Origin: JALZUU01 sp964441245
Lineage (GTDB): Bacteria > Bacteroidota > Bacteroidia > Chitinophagales > Saprospiraceae
DNA: 16,539 nucleotides
Assembly (NCBI GenBank): GCA_964441245.1
Contig: CAYTVR010000155.1
Location: 1 to 16,539, forward strand
Direction: 5' to 3'
Both the position numbers and the translations under genes were made by a program. Below are positions 7,964-14,389 of this stretch, piece by piece. The stretch's first letter is position 1. Every line of letters begins with the position of its first letter. The notes beneath the pieces were generated by a model, which saw nothing but the letters and a program-made list of their open reading frames with translations, had not been told where the DNA came from and did not search any database.

Positions 7964-9145
7964 TTAACTCTTTTTCTTTGATTCACCTTTTATGGTTCTT
8001 CCTCCATATTTCCATGAATCGTCATTTTCTTTTTTTAAGTATGCTTTAATGTTTTTATTTGGGATAAAATTTTCTTCTGCTTTTTGAGCAAGTTCCGTCA
8101 ATTTTTTAATGGCTTTATTTTTATCATTATCACCAATTTTTGCTGATTCAACTGATTTCTTTAATGTATCAATTACTTCATCATAAACTTTTGTGGGTAC
8201 TGGAAATGGTTTTCCGCCTTTACTTCCATGAGCGAATGAAAATCTAGCGGGGTCACTAAATCGAGAAGCTGTTCCGTGAATCACTTCACTGACTAGAGTC
8301 AAGGATTGTAAGGTTCTTGGACCTAAGCCTTTCAACAAGAGCAATTCATCGAATTGTTTGACTTCGTTTTCTTGAGCCAACCACAATATACTGCCCAACC
8401 TTTTTATATTGATATCCTTTTCTTTGACACCATAATGGGTTGGTAATTTCATATGTGGAATTTCATCTAATATTTTTTGAGGTTTTTCATTGGCAATTTC
8501 GAGAATCCCTTTTTGAGTAGGTTCTGCTTCCTTGTGCACTAAATTTATTATTTCTCCTTGATGATCTCCACAAATTGCAGTATGAGGATCTTTGATAAAG
8601 GATTCAATATTATTAGAATTCCAATGATAACGTCTTGCTAATGATGAATTGGTCTTCATTCCTTGTTGGATAACAGACCAATCTCCTTCATCACTGATGA
8701 CAAAGCTATGTAGATATAGTTGAAAACCGTCTTGGATGGCAGTATTATCTACTTTTGCGGTCAACTTGCTGCATCGTGATAAATAATCTCCATTTAGACC
8801 AGTAATTTCTCCGACGCGCATTAATTCTCTTGGTGTTTTAAGCGAGGTTTTACCTTTTCCCCCACAAACAAAAAGCCCCATTTCTTTAGCATGTGGATTG
8901 ATAGATTTCCGTAAGGCTCCCATGACCGCTGTTGTAACCCCTGATGAATTCCAATCCATCCCAATTACTGCACCGAAACTCTGAAACCAAAATGGATCAG
9001 ATAGACGCTTGATCAACTCTTTCTTTCCGTACTCAATAATAATTGCCTCTACAATAGGTAAAGAAAGTTTAACCATTCTATCATACAACCAACTAGGGAT
9101 TCGTCCTCCCATTAAAGCTAAATCTGCCGAACCTGAACGTTTCAT
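7964..9145 (-). CDS. DUF763 family protein, putative DNA-repair associated
   Basis: This 393-residue protein matches the DUF763 family along its length: KRSGSADLALMGGRIPSWL (2-20), RLSDPFWFQSFG (47-58), MDWNSSGVTT (63-72), GGKGKTSLKTP (95-105), VIQQGM (158-163), ARRYHW (170-175) and GTASRFSDPARFSFAHG (291-307). Residues 265-282 (ELLLLKGLGPRTLQSL) resemble a helix-hairpin-helix DNA-binding motif. The biochemical role of the family is not established as far as I know; it is widespread in archaea and patchy in bacteria. Its ATG overlaps the TGA of the AlkA-type glycosylase gene (ATGA at 9142-9145), so the two are translationally coupled, which points to DNA or alkylation repair. The start is fixed by this overlap and by the family-typical first residues. 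Confidence 0.88.
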   Translation of the reverse strand: MKRSGSADLALMGGRIPSWLYDRMVKLSLPIVEAIIIEYGKKELIKRLSDPFWFQSFGAVIGMDWNSSGVTTAVMGALRKSINPHAKEMGLFVCGGKGKTSLKTPRELMRVGEITGLNGDYLSRCSKLTAKVDNTAIQDGFQLYLHSFVISDEGDWSVIQQGMKTNSSLARRYHWNSNNIESFIKDPHTAICGDHQGEIINLVHKEAEPTQKGILEIANEKPQKILDEIPHMKLPTHYGVKEKDINIKRLGSILWLAQENEVKQFDELLLLKGLGPRTLQSLTLVSEVIHGTASRFSDPARFSFAHGSKGGKPFPVPTKVYDEVIDTLKKSVESAKIGDNDKNKAIKKLTELAQKAEENFIPNKNIKAYLKKENDDSWKYGGRTIKGESKKKS

Positions 9146-9492
9146 TTTTTATACTTTGATTTATTGAATTTTTTCCAATCTAATAAGTATCGAAATGCCG
9201 CTGACTTGAAAGGATCCCAGGGTTTGGAGATTTCTTTCATTTGTGCTTTTAATTTTGATTTAGGGTTTAAGCCGTACAATTTTGTCATGATCTGTTTTAT
9301 ATGAAAGTCGTCATAAGAAAATACATTTGGTCGATCTAAAGTGAAAATTAAAATCATATCAATGGTCCATTTACCTACTCCTTTAATCTGAGATAATACT
9401 TCAATTATTTCCTCATCAGAAAGTTCTACCCATTTAACATCATTTTTATTCCAATGTTGAATAATATTTAAAACGGTCTCATATTTTTTCAT
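9142..9492 (-). CDS. AlkA-type DNA-3-methyladenine glycosylase, C-terminal half of a frameshifted gene
   Basis: These 116 codons hold the catalytic half of a helix-hairpin-helix base-excision glycosylase: the motif IKGVGKWTIDMIL (36-48) and the catalytic aspartate region RPNVFSYDDFHIKQ (54-67), where Asp61 or Asp62 corresponds to the family's active-site Asp. The N-terminal half is encoded just upstream in another frame (9489-9749). Reading the upstream half to Lys78 and then shifting by -1 gives KK-AFKDVKLS-MKKYETVLNII, a smooth family-like junction, and a full protein of 202 residues. The ATG at 9492 is therefore probably an internal codon and not the true start, although the ATGA overlap could let it be used. 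The enzyme would remove alkylated purines from DNA. It ends in an ATGA overlap with the DUF763 gene. Confidence 0.82.
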   Translation of the reverse strand: MKKYETVLNIIQHWNKNDVKWVELSDEEIIEVLSQIKGVGKWTIDMILIFTLDRPNVFSYDDFHIKQIMTKLYGLNPKSKLKAQMKEISKPWDPFKSAAFRYLLDWKKFNKSKYKK

Positions 9493-9749
9493 AGAGAGTT
9501 TAACATCTTTAAATGCTTTTTTTCAAATTCAGGAAAATTATCAAGGGTAAGCATTGTTAAATTTGCATTGTTCAACATTTTTTGAAACATCTTTTTCGTA
9601 CTTCTATAATGTATCTGCTGTTCTAAAATGCAACTCATTAAGTCATGAAAAACATTTTTAGTACTCACTACCTGATCAGAAGGAATGGTCGTAATGATAT
9701 CTTTTAAGATGGGATCAACTTTTTTTAAATGCTTTTTTTCTTTTGTCAT
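9489..9749 (-). CDS. AlkA-type DNA-3-methyladenine glycosylase, N-terminal half of a frameshifted gene
   Basis: The 86-residue product contains the conserved first helices of AlkA-type glycosylases, FHDLMSCILEQQIHYRSTKKMF (34-55; the I-L-x-Q-Q-I block is typical), but stops before the helix-hairpin-helix and catalytic Asp, so alone it should be inactive. The family-like sequence continues in the -1 frame from Lys78. The shift point lies in a run of seven A (minus strand; 9517-9523 on the plus strand) followed by G. Beyond the shift point the zero frame gives HLKMLNSL and then TGA. The gene starts 95 bp behind the sulfatase and may share its transcript; no separate promoter was recognised. It may be an inactivated gene, a gene read by ribosomal frameshifting, or an artefact of a miscounted A run. 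Confidence 0.8.
   Translation of the reverse strand: MTKEKKHLKKVDPILKDIITTIPSDQVVSTKNVFHDLMSCILEQQIHYRSTKKMFQKMLNNANLTMLTLDNFPEFEKKHLKMLNSL
9516..9522 (-). promoter_or_regulatory. A_AAA_AAG heptamer at the AlkA frame break (possible -1 frameshift site)
   Basis: On the minus strand the codons are GAA AAA AAG CAT, so the heptamer A_AAA_AAG is in the zero frame, the phasing required for tandem tRNA-Lys slippage as at E. coli dnaX. A slip of -1 moves reading to GCA TTT AAA GAT GTT, which is the frame of the C-terminal half. No strong stem-loop downstream and no upstream Shine-Dalgarno-like stimulator were seen, which weakens the case. Confidence 0.4.
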
Positions 9750-9844
9750 TTTTCTTTTTTCAAGCTTTTAAATTTTACATAAAATTTTGCTAGGGTAGTG
9801 GTCTGTTCTCAATGTACCATTGGATAAGTGCTGTGAAATATTTG

Positions 9845-11251
9845 CTAGTTGGTAGTCGTTTTCATCTTTTTCCAATCTAAAATTCTATTCTTAAATTCAT
9901 CAACAATTTCAACATTATTTTTACTTAAGTTTAGATTATTTAATGGGTCAGCATTCATATCAAATAATGAAACTTTATCCAATGTCAAGTTCCAGCTAAA
10001 AAACCAATCTTCATTTCTTATCCAATAGGCTTCCACTTTTTTTCCCATCATATCTTCTTCTGACCTGATTTGATTTACCTTGCCAATAATTTCTTTTCTT
10101 GGCTTAAATAAGTTACCATTTATTGCTTGACGATATGATCGACCATGATAATCATCTGGAAGATCAATGCCTAAATAATCTAAGATAGTCGCTGGGATAT
10201 CAGCACTATTGATAAGGTAGTCATATCTTTTTCCTTTCGTTATTTTTCCTTTCCAAGAAAAAATAATTGGAGTTCTAAAAGATTGATCATAAATAGATAA
10301 CTTTCCTTTATCTCCACCATTATGCCATCTTAAAGAATCCTGTCTAAATTCCTGTTTAGGATTTTGTTCCCATCCGTTATCATTAACATAAATAAAAAAT
10401 GTATTTTCAAACACTCCTTTTTTTTTTAAAAATCTTTTTAATTCTCCAACGCCATCATCAAACCAAGTACAATTCGCATAATAGCGTTTGGCAGATTCAC
10501 TCATGTCTTTATCTGCATATAGATCATAGTATTGATCAGGAGCATCAAATGGATAGTGAGGTAATTCAGGAGCGTACCAAATAAAGAAAGGATTTTCCAT
10601 GTTTTTTTCTATAAAATCATAAACTGGCTGCATAGTTGCTCTGGCTAACTTTCTACCATCGCCTCCCATAAATTGATAAAACCAGCCTTTCTTTTCTCTA
10701 TCTCCCGCTTTCCAACCTTTTGTCATCCCTTCTGTAAACCCTCCATTTTGATAATTAAACTCCCACCACTTTCCACCTTGAAAACTTTGGTATCCTTTTT
10801 TTTCTAAAATTCTTGGAAGTGTTTCAAAGTACTTCATTGCATGAAAATCGAAATTCTTTTTCCATTTATCTCTTTCACTTTTAGATAAATTTTTATAAGC
10901 ATCCTTCTGCATTTCGGTGACCATTATTGATTCTTTCTTGATAGAATAGTCAATAGGAAGTGTTCCTGTCATCAAGGTTTGAAGTGACGGTCTACAATGG
11001 TTTTCTGGTACATATCCTTGTGTAAACAAGACTCCACTATTGGCAAGACTATCCATATTGGGGGTGTTAACATAATCAGCTCCCATGAAACCAAAATAGG
11101 GATATCCTTGATCGTCACCTATTAGTAATATGATATTCGGTAGTTCGCTTTTTATGATTGATTTAGATGCTTCAAAATTTGGATGCTCACCACATGAGGT
11201 TAATAACGAAATGAATACTGTTAAAAATAAATGAAATCTCACTTTCTCCAT
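9845..11251 (-). CDS. Sulfatase (type I, formylglycine-type) lipoprotein with unusual active-site motif
   Basis: Starting at the ATG at 11251 gives 468 residues with a clean lipoprotein signal (MEKVRFHLFLTVFISLLTSC, lipobox Cys20); an ATG 13 codons upstream (11290) would only add a polar extension in front of it. The mature part is an arylsulfatase-type enzyme: metal ligands in IGDDQG (Asp46, Asp47), the active-site region NHCRPSLQTLMTG (Cys86), GGKWWEFNYQNGGF (Lys161), PELPHYPFDAP (His232), YVNDNGW (Asp291, Asn292) and SFRTPIIFSW. The usual formylglycine motif is C-x-P-x-R; here the fifth residue is Leu. Variants CRPSL/CRPTL occur in some sulfatase groups as far as I remember, so it is probably functional. 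It would cleave sulfate esters, perhaps of algal or animal polysaccharides, at the periplasm or cell surface. No glycoside hydrolase or SusC/D genes are nearby. Confidence 0.9.
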   Translation of the reverse strand: MEKVRFHLFLTVFISLLTSCGEHPNFEASKSIIKSELPNIILLIGDDQGYPYFGFMGADYVNTPNMDSLANSGVLFTQGYVPENHCRPSLQTLMTGTLPIDYSIKKESIMVTEMQKDAYKNLSKSERDKWKKNFDFHAMKYFETLPRILEKKGYQSFQGGKWWEFNYQNGGFTEGMTKGWKAGDREKKGWFYQFMGGDGRKLARATMQPVYDFIEKNMENPFFIWYAPELPHYPFDAPDQYYDLYADKDMSESAKRYYANCTWFDDGVGELKRFLKKKGVFENTFFIYVNDNGWEQNPKQEFRQDSLRWHNGGDKGKLSIYDQSFRTPIIFSWKGKITKGKRYDYLINSADIPATILDYLGIDLPDDYHGRSYRQAINGNLFKPRKEIIGKVNQIRSEEDMMGKKVEAYWIRNEDWFFSWNLTLDKVSLFDMNADPLNNLNLSKNNVEIVDEFKNRILDWKKMKTTTN

Positions 11252-11290
11252 TTTTGATATTTTTGTTTGGCTATTTCGAATGGTTGACAT

Positions 11291-11687
11291 TGATATTTAC
11301 GCCATTAAATTACGTTTTTCTCATTACTTAGTTTATTTCTTGGAGCTAGAAATTTTTGAATGGAAATTTATATAGGGTGGGGAGGAAAAAAGTGGAATCT
11401 TCCAAATTTGGTGTGAGTAATTACAACTTATTTATATCGTGCAAGCAATTTAAATTTGGAGCTAAATGATTTCGTTTGGTATTTTTTGGTTATTAAAGCG
11501 AGGCTTTAAAAAGATAAAAACATCTTCTAAATTATTTAGACCAAATGAATCGTTCTTTTTGAATATTCAAAAATGGCAATTGTGTTTATAGGATAATTCG
11601 CAGTGCCAACGATTTTCTAAGAATTTATGGAAATGAAAAGTTTGTTTACATTTTACTTGATCTAGATAAATAAAGACGGTCCACTTT
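11291..11687. other. Gene-free stretch, 397 bp
   Basis: AT-rich spacer between the S41 peptidase fragment and the sulfatase, both on the minus strand; it should carry the sulfatase promoter but no convincing TAnnTTTG box was found close to the gene. The only clear structure is an 18-bp perfect palindrome at 11556-11573 (TTTTTGAATATTCAAAAA). No coding frame was accepted. Confidence 0.4.
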
Positions 11688-11912
11688 TTATTCTAATAGT
11701 TCAATTGCTCTCTCTAATATGTGGTCTCTATTATCTGAGAGTGAATTTTCAAAATTGATGTGTTCATCTGGAGGAATTCCCGTTCCCGCATAATTTACTC
11801 CATTGGGGGCTAAACACTTTTCAAATGTCAAAGTGTATTTCCAACCATTCAACATTTCTCTCCCCATCACTGAACCTTGGGTATTTGCTGTAGTGTCTCC
11901 AATTATAGTCAA
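11688..11912 (-). CDS. S41 family peptidase, C-terminal fragment of a frameshifted gene
   Basis: The 74 codons (nominal TTG start at 11912) encode the end of an S41 peptidase: IIGDTTANTQGS, a GW.YTLTFEKCLAPNG strand pair and the family-typical YAGTGIPPDEHI near the C-terminus. The protein makes sense only as the continuation of the upstream fragment: a -1 shift after Lys248 of that fragment (near 11922-11926) gives GAK-TIDN-LTIIGDTT, which matches the usual pattern of a strand ending in IGD-T-T after the catalytic helix, for a total of about 326 residues. The TTG is almost certainly an internal codon and not a start. Confidence 0.8.
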   Translation of the reverse strand: MTIIGDTTANTQGSVMGREMLNGWKYTLTFEKCLAPNGVNYAGTGIPPDEHINFENSLSDNRDHILERAIELLE

Positions 11913-12667
11913 ATTATCAATAGTTTGGCTCCTATTGCAAACCGTTCCCCAGCACTAATCGTAAATCGTCCATTAAGAACAATCACTTTGTTTGGGTAAA
12001 AGGTGTTCAAGTCAGGTTCTATAAACCATTCAAATTGATCATCAAATCCATTAAAAGTACGATTTTGAGTAGTATGCCATAAAGCTCTTTCATCAGCTAA
12101 TTTATTCAATAAGTTTTGGGCATTATAAACACTTCCTCCATTATTAATTCTTAAATCAATAATTAGACCTTTGGTATTTGAAAATTTATTAATTACCAAA
12201 TCGTAGATGTCATTATTTATTTTCTTGTCTCCTTTAAAATCAGAGCAGAATAGATAGCCTATATTACCATTAATAAGTGCAGAGTTAATTTTTGGTGAAT
12301 GCATTTCTACATCTGACAAGTAGGTATTGGTGAGTGACTCATCATAATTTTTTTCATATCCTAAATAGTCAATTGTATACATCGTTTCCGTAGGAGCTAT
12401 TAACCAGATATGAGGATCTCGAAATTCTTGAAGCAGTTCGCTTATAGTTTCAAAATATTCATTCTCCGTCATATTCTCAGTAATTCTAGTCCGATAAACC
12501 ATCCCCAGACTATCCCAGTTTATTTTTCTGGACGCTATTGATGCAGAATATCTTGAGATACTTTCATGCAAATCATCGAAAGCTTGCCATTTATTATAAT
12601 CGGAAAACTCCTTGCTGCATCCCATCATTAGCAACAGAGTAATTAGAATTGATAATTTAGGTAGCAT
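11909..12667 (-). CDS. S41 family peptidase lipoprotein, N-terminal part of a frameshifted gene
   Basis: A lipoprotein signal (MLPKLSILITLLLMMGCSKE, lipobox Cys17) is followed by an alpha-helical N-terminal region (about 20-85), a DPHIWLI strand (84-90) and the S41 catalytic domain: IIDLRINNGGSV (169-180) and the nucleophile block NGRFTISAGERFAIG (232-246), Ser238 being the likely nucleophile. No PDZ domain is evident between them, as in several small Bacteroidota S41 proteins. The frame ends early at TGA (residue 252), and the missing C-terminal 75 residues continue in the -1 frame. The shift point (GCC AAA CTA) is not a slippery heptamer, so mutation or sequence error is more likely than programmed shifting. 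The ATG overlaps the end of the upstream barrel-like gene by 25 bp, so the pair is an operon. Confidence 0.82.
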   Translation of the reverse strand: MLPKLSILITLLLMMGCSKEFSDYNKWQAFDDLHESISRYSASIASRKINWDSLGMVYRTRITENMTENEYFETISELLQEFRDPHIWLIAPTETMYTIDYLGYEKNYDESLTNTYLSDVEMHSPKINSALINGNIGYLFCSDFKGDKKINNDIYDLVINKFSNTKGLIIDLRINNGGSVYNAQNLLNKLADERALWHTTQNRTFNGFDDQFEWFIEPDLNTFYPNKVIVLNGRFTISAGERFAIGAKLLII

Positions 12668-13428
12668 CTGATTGGTATATTGATATTTTGAACTTTTTCT
12701 GGAAAAGTAATCAGGTAATAATTAAAGCCTATGTCACCTTGAAAATTTAATCTATCTGATAGACTTAAGTGATAAAGTATATTAAATTTGCAAGATATCC
12801 ATTCATTGAATGGGAGTTTCCATTGACCATATTTTAAAAGACTAATTGCTCCATTTTCATTAAAGTCATCTAGGAATTCTTCATCATAGGTTAAGGATGA
12901 TTTTCTATTTATATATCCTAATAAAGGTATACTTAACTGTGGAAGGATAAAAGACTTAGCGTTTAAATTTATTTTCTGAGCATAACTCATGTTAATATCA
13001 CTCTGAAATTCCCAACCGAATCCATCTAAAAAGTCATACTCTCTATAAAAATAGTTACTCTGAATTTCACCGCCTATGAAATAGTTAGGACTATTGCCAA
13101 TTTTTCGAAGTAATTGATACTTGAAAGAAACTTTTGTCCATTCAACAAGTTGAGTTTTTACTCTAGAATTTAATGTGTAATTATTGGTGAGAAGAGGAAG
13201 TATTAACTGTGCCTCAAAACGATTAATCCACTTATCCGATAATTTGAATCCATTTATTCCCACGGGAAGTCCAAAACCATGATAGGTCAAAGGAGAAGAT
13301 GTAATATCTTTGTTATATATGATGTCAACACCTCCTCCGATGCCCAATGAAATTGGAATATTATCAACTTGGGAAAACATGTTTACTTGATTGATAAAAA
13401 TCAGGTATATAAATATAATTTTCTTCAT
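12643..13428 (-). CDS. Probable outer-membrane beta-barrel protein
   Basis: The 261-residue protein has a Sec signal peptide (MKKIIFIYLIFINQVNMFSQ, cleavage near residue 20) and then alternating polar/aromatic strands with tight turns, for example LPVGINGFKLSDKWINRFEAQL, PNYFIGGEIQSNYFYREYDF and LNFQGDIGFNYYLITF. It ends in an aromatic residue (NYQF), as outer-membrane barrels do for BAM recognition. This pattern fits a small porin-like or OmpW/OmpL-sized barrel, but I could not assign a named family. It is the first gene of a two-gene unit with the S41 peptidase, whose start lies inside its last codons. No promoter box was recognised in the 87 bp separating it from the AraC-type gene upstream, so it could also be read through from that gene. 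Confidence 0.65.
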   Translation of the reverse strand: MKKIIFIYLIFINQVNMFSQVDNIPISLGIGGGVDIIYNKDITSSPLTYHGFGLPVGINGFKLSDKWINRFEAQLILPLLTNNYTLNSRVKTQLVEWTKVSFKYQLLRKIGNSPNYFIGGEIQSNYFYREYDFLDGFGWEFQSDINMSYAQKINLNAKSFILPQLSIPLLGYINRKSSLTYDEEFLDDFNENGAISLLKYGQWKLPFNEWISCKFNILYHLSLSDRLNFQGDIGFNYYLITFPEKVQNINIPIRCYLNYQF

Positions 13429-13515
13429 CTATCTTAGTACTCTATAAACGGAAAGACTAGGGGGCTACTTCTTGTATAAAATATTTCATCAATAAAAATG
13501 GATAACAATGTAATG

Positions 13516-14142
13516 TCACGAATTTTTATATTCATTAGGTGCGATTCCACAAAATTTTAGAAAAGCTCTATTGAACGTACTTTTACTTTTAAATCCAACT
13601 TCCTGAGCGATGCCATAGAAGGTAAGATTGTTATAATAAGGATTTTTTAGCATTCGTTTGGATAACTCTATTCGCTGCTGATTAATCAGGTCATTGAACG
13701 ATAATTGAAATTCTTCAGATATGGTTTGCGAGATATGATGTTTTTTTTCTCCAATAGCCTTTGCCAAATCTGCTAGTTTGAATCCACTGTTTTTAATATT
13801 GTTCTCTTCAAAAATAAATGCTTCTATTTTTCTTTTTATTCTTTTTTTATCAAAATCTTTCAATGGTGAATTGACATATCTTTTAGTAAGCTTTTTCTCA
13901 ATTTTGAGGAATTCACCTAGCTCAGTTTTCAAGAAATTTATGGTATCTTTTTTTAGGCTAATTCCGAAAAGATCCTTGGCTTCTATTTTTGAAAAAGCCT
14001 CTTGCAAATTATGATGAAACTTTATTAAATTATCCCAATCTTTTTCATGGATGACTATATGGTATTTTTCTTTTGTGTGAGCATCATCAGTTTTTAAGTT
14101 TAGATTGATATTCTTTTGGGGCGTAAGGAAAGATTTTCTCAT
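13516..14142 (-). CDS. AraC-family transcription regulator
   Basis: The C-terminal half of this 208-residue protein is an AraC-type DNA-binding domain with two helix-turn-helix units: KLADLAKAIGEKKHHISQTISEEF (122-145) and LTFYGIAQEVGFKSKSTFNRAFLKFCGIAPNEYK (173-206), the second with the family signature. The first 100 residues are charged and mostly helical, with no membrane segment and no recognisable sugar- or ligand-binding cupin; the layout resembles the soluble end of the membrane-anchored AraC regulators common in Bacteroidota, but without the membrane part. It is divergent from the LytS-type operon with 247 bp between the starts, so it may control that operon, itself, or the barrel/peptidase pair just downstream on the same strand. 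Confidence 0.9.
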   Translation of the reverse strand: MRKSFLTPQKNINLNLKTDDAHTKEKYHIVIHEKDWDNLIKFHHNLQEAFSKIEAKDLFGISLKKDTINFLKTELGEFLKIEKKLTKRYVNSPLKDFDKKRIKRKIEAFIFEENNIKNSGFKLADLAKAIGEKKHHISQTISEEFQLSFNDLINQQRIELSKRMLKNPYYNNLTFYGIAQEVGFKSKSTFNRAFLKFCGIAPNEYKNS

Positions 14143-14223
14143 AGTTTAATATTAGGTGTCTTTATTAAAGATGAGAAATATTTCTAAGTTGATATTTACT
14201 TTACCCTTTAGCAATAGGATTTT

Positions 14224-14253
14224 ATCGTTGAATCCCTTGAATCAATCGTTGAA
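14224..14253. promoter_or_regulatory. Direct repeats, possible AraC-type operator
   Basis: ATCGTTGAA occurs at 14224-14232 and again at 14245-14253, 21 bp (two helical turns) apart, and TTGAATC occurs at 14228-14234 and 14237-14243, 9 bp apart. Tandem sites on one face of the helix are what AraC-type activators bind. The repeats lie in the divergent region, just upstream of a promoter candidate for the LytS-type operon. Confidence 0.35.
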
Positions 14254-14272
14254 AAAAAATGATCTAAATTAA

Positions 14273-14304
14273 ATTGTACTTCCGTTAATTTATGTCTAAC
14301 TTTC
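14273..14304 (+). promoter_or_regulatory. Promoter candidate for the LytS-type operon
   Basis: ATTG (14273-14276) and TAACTTTC (14297-14304) are 20 bases apart; the second box differs by one base from TAnnTTTG. Transcription would start near 14311, leaving a leader of some 80 bases that contains the palindrome ATGATTT-T-AAATCAT at 14346-14360. Confidence 0.3.
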
Positions 14305-14389
14305 ATTCGTCAAACAGCTTTGAAAATAAACTAGATCTACTATTCATGATTTTAAATCATAATGTGTCAGATTATAATTTAAGCATCAA

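Noticed and set aside
10399..10584. Plus-strand open frame inside the sulfatase gene
   Set aside because: Shadow of a strongly conserved coding region on the minus strand.
11909..11930. Programmed frameshifting in the S41 peptidase gene
   Set aside because: The codons at the break (GGA GCC AAA CTA) do not allow tandem -1 re-pairing, so the shift is better explained by mutation or sequence error.
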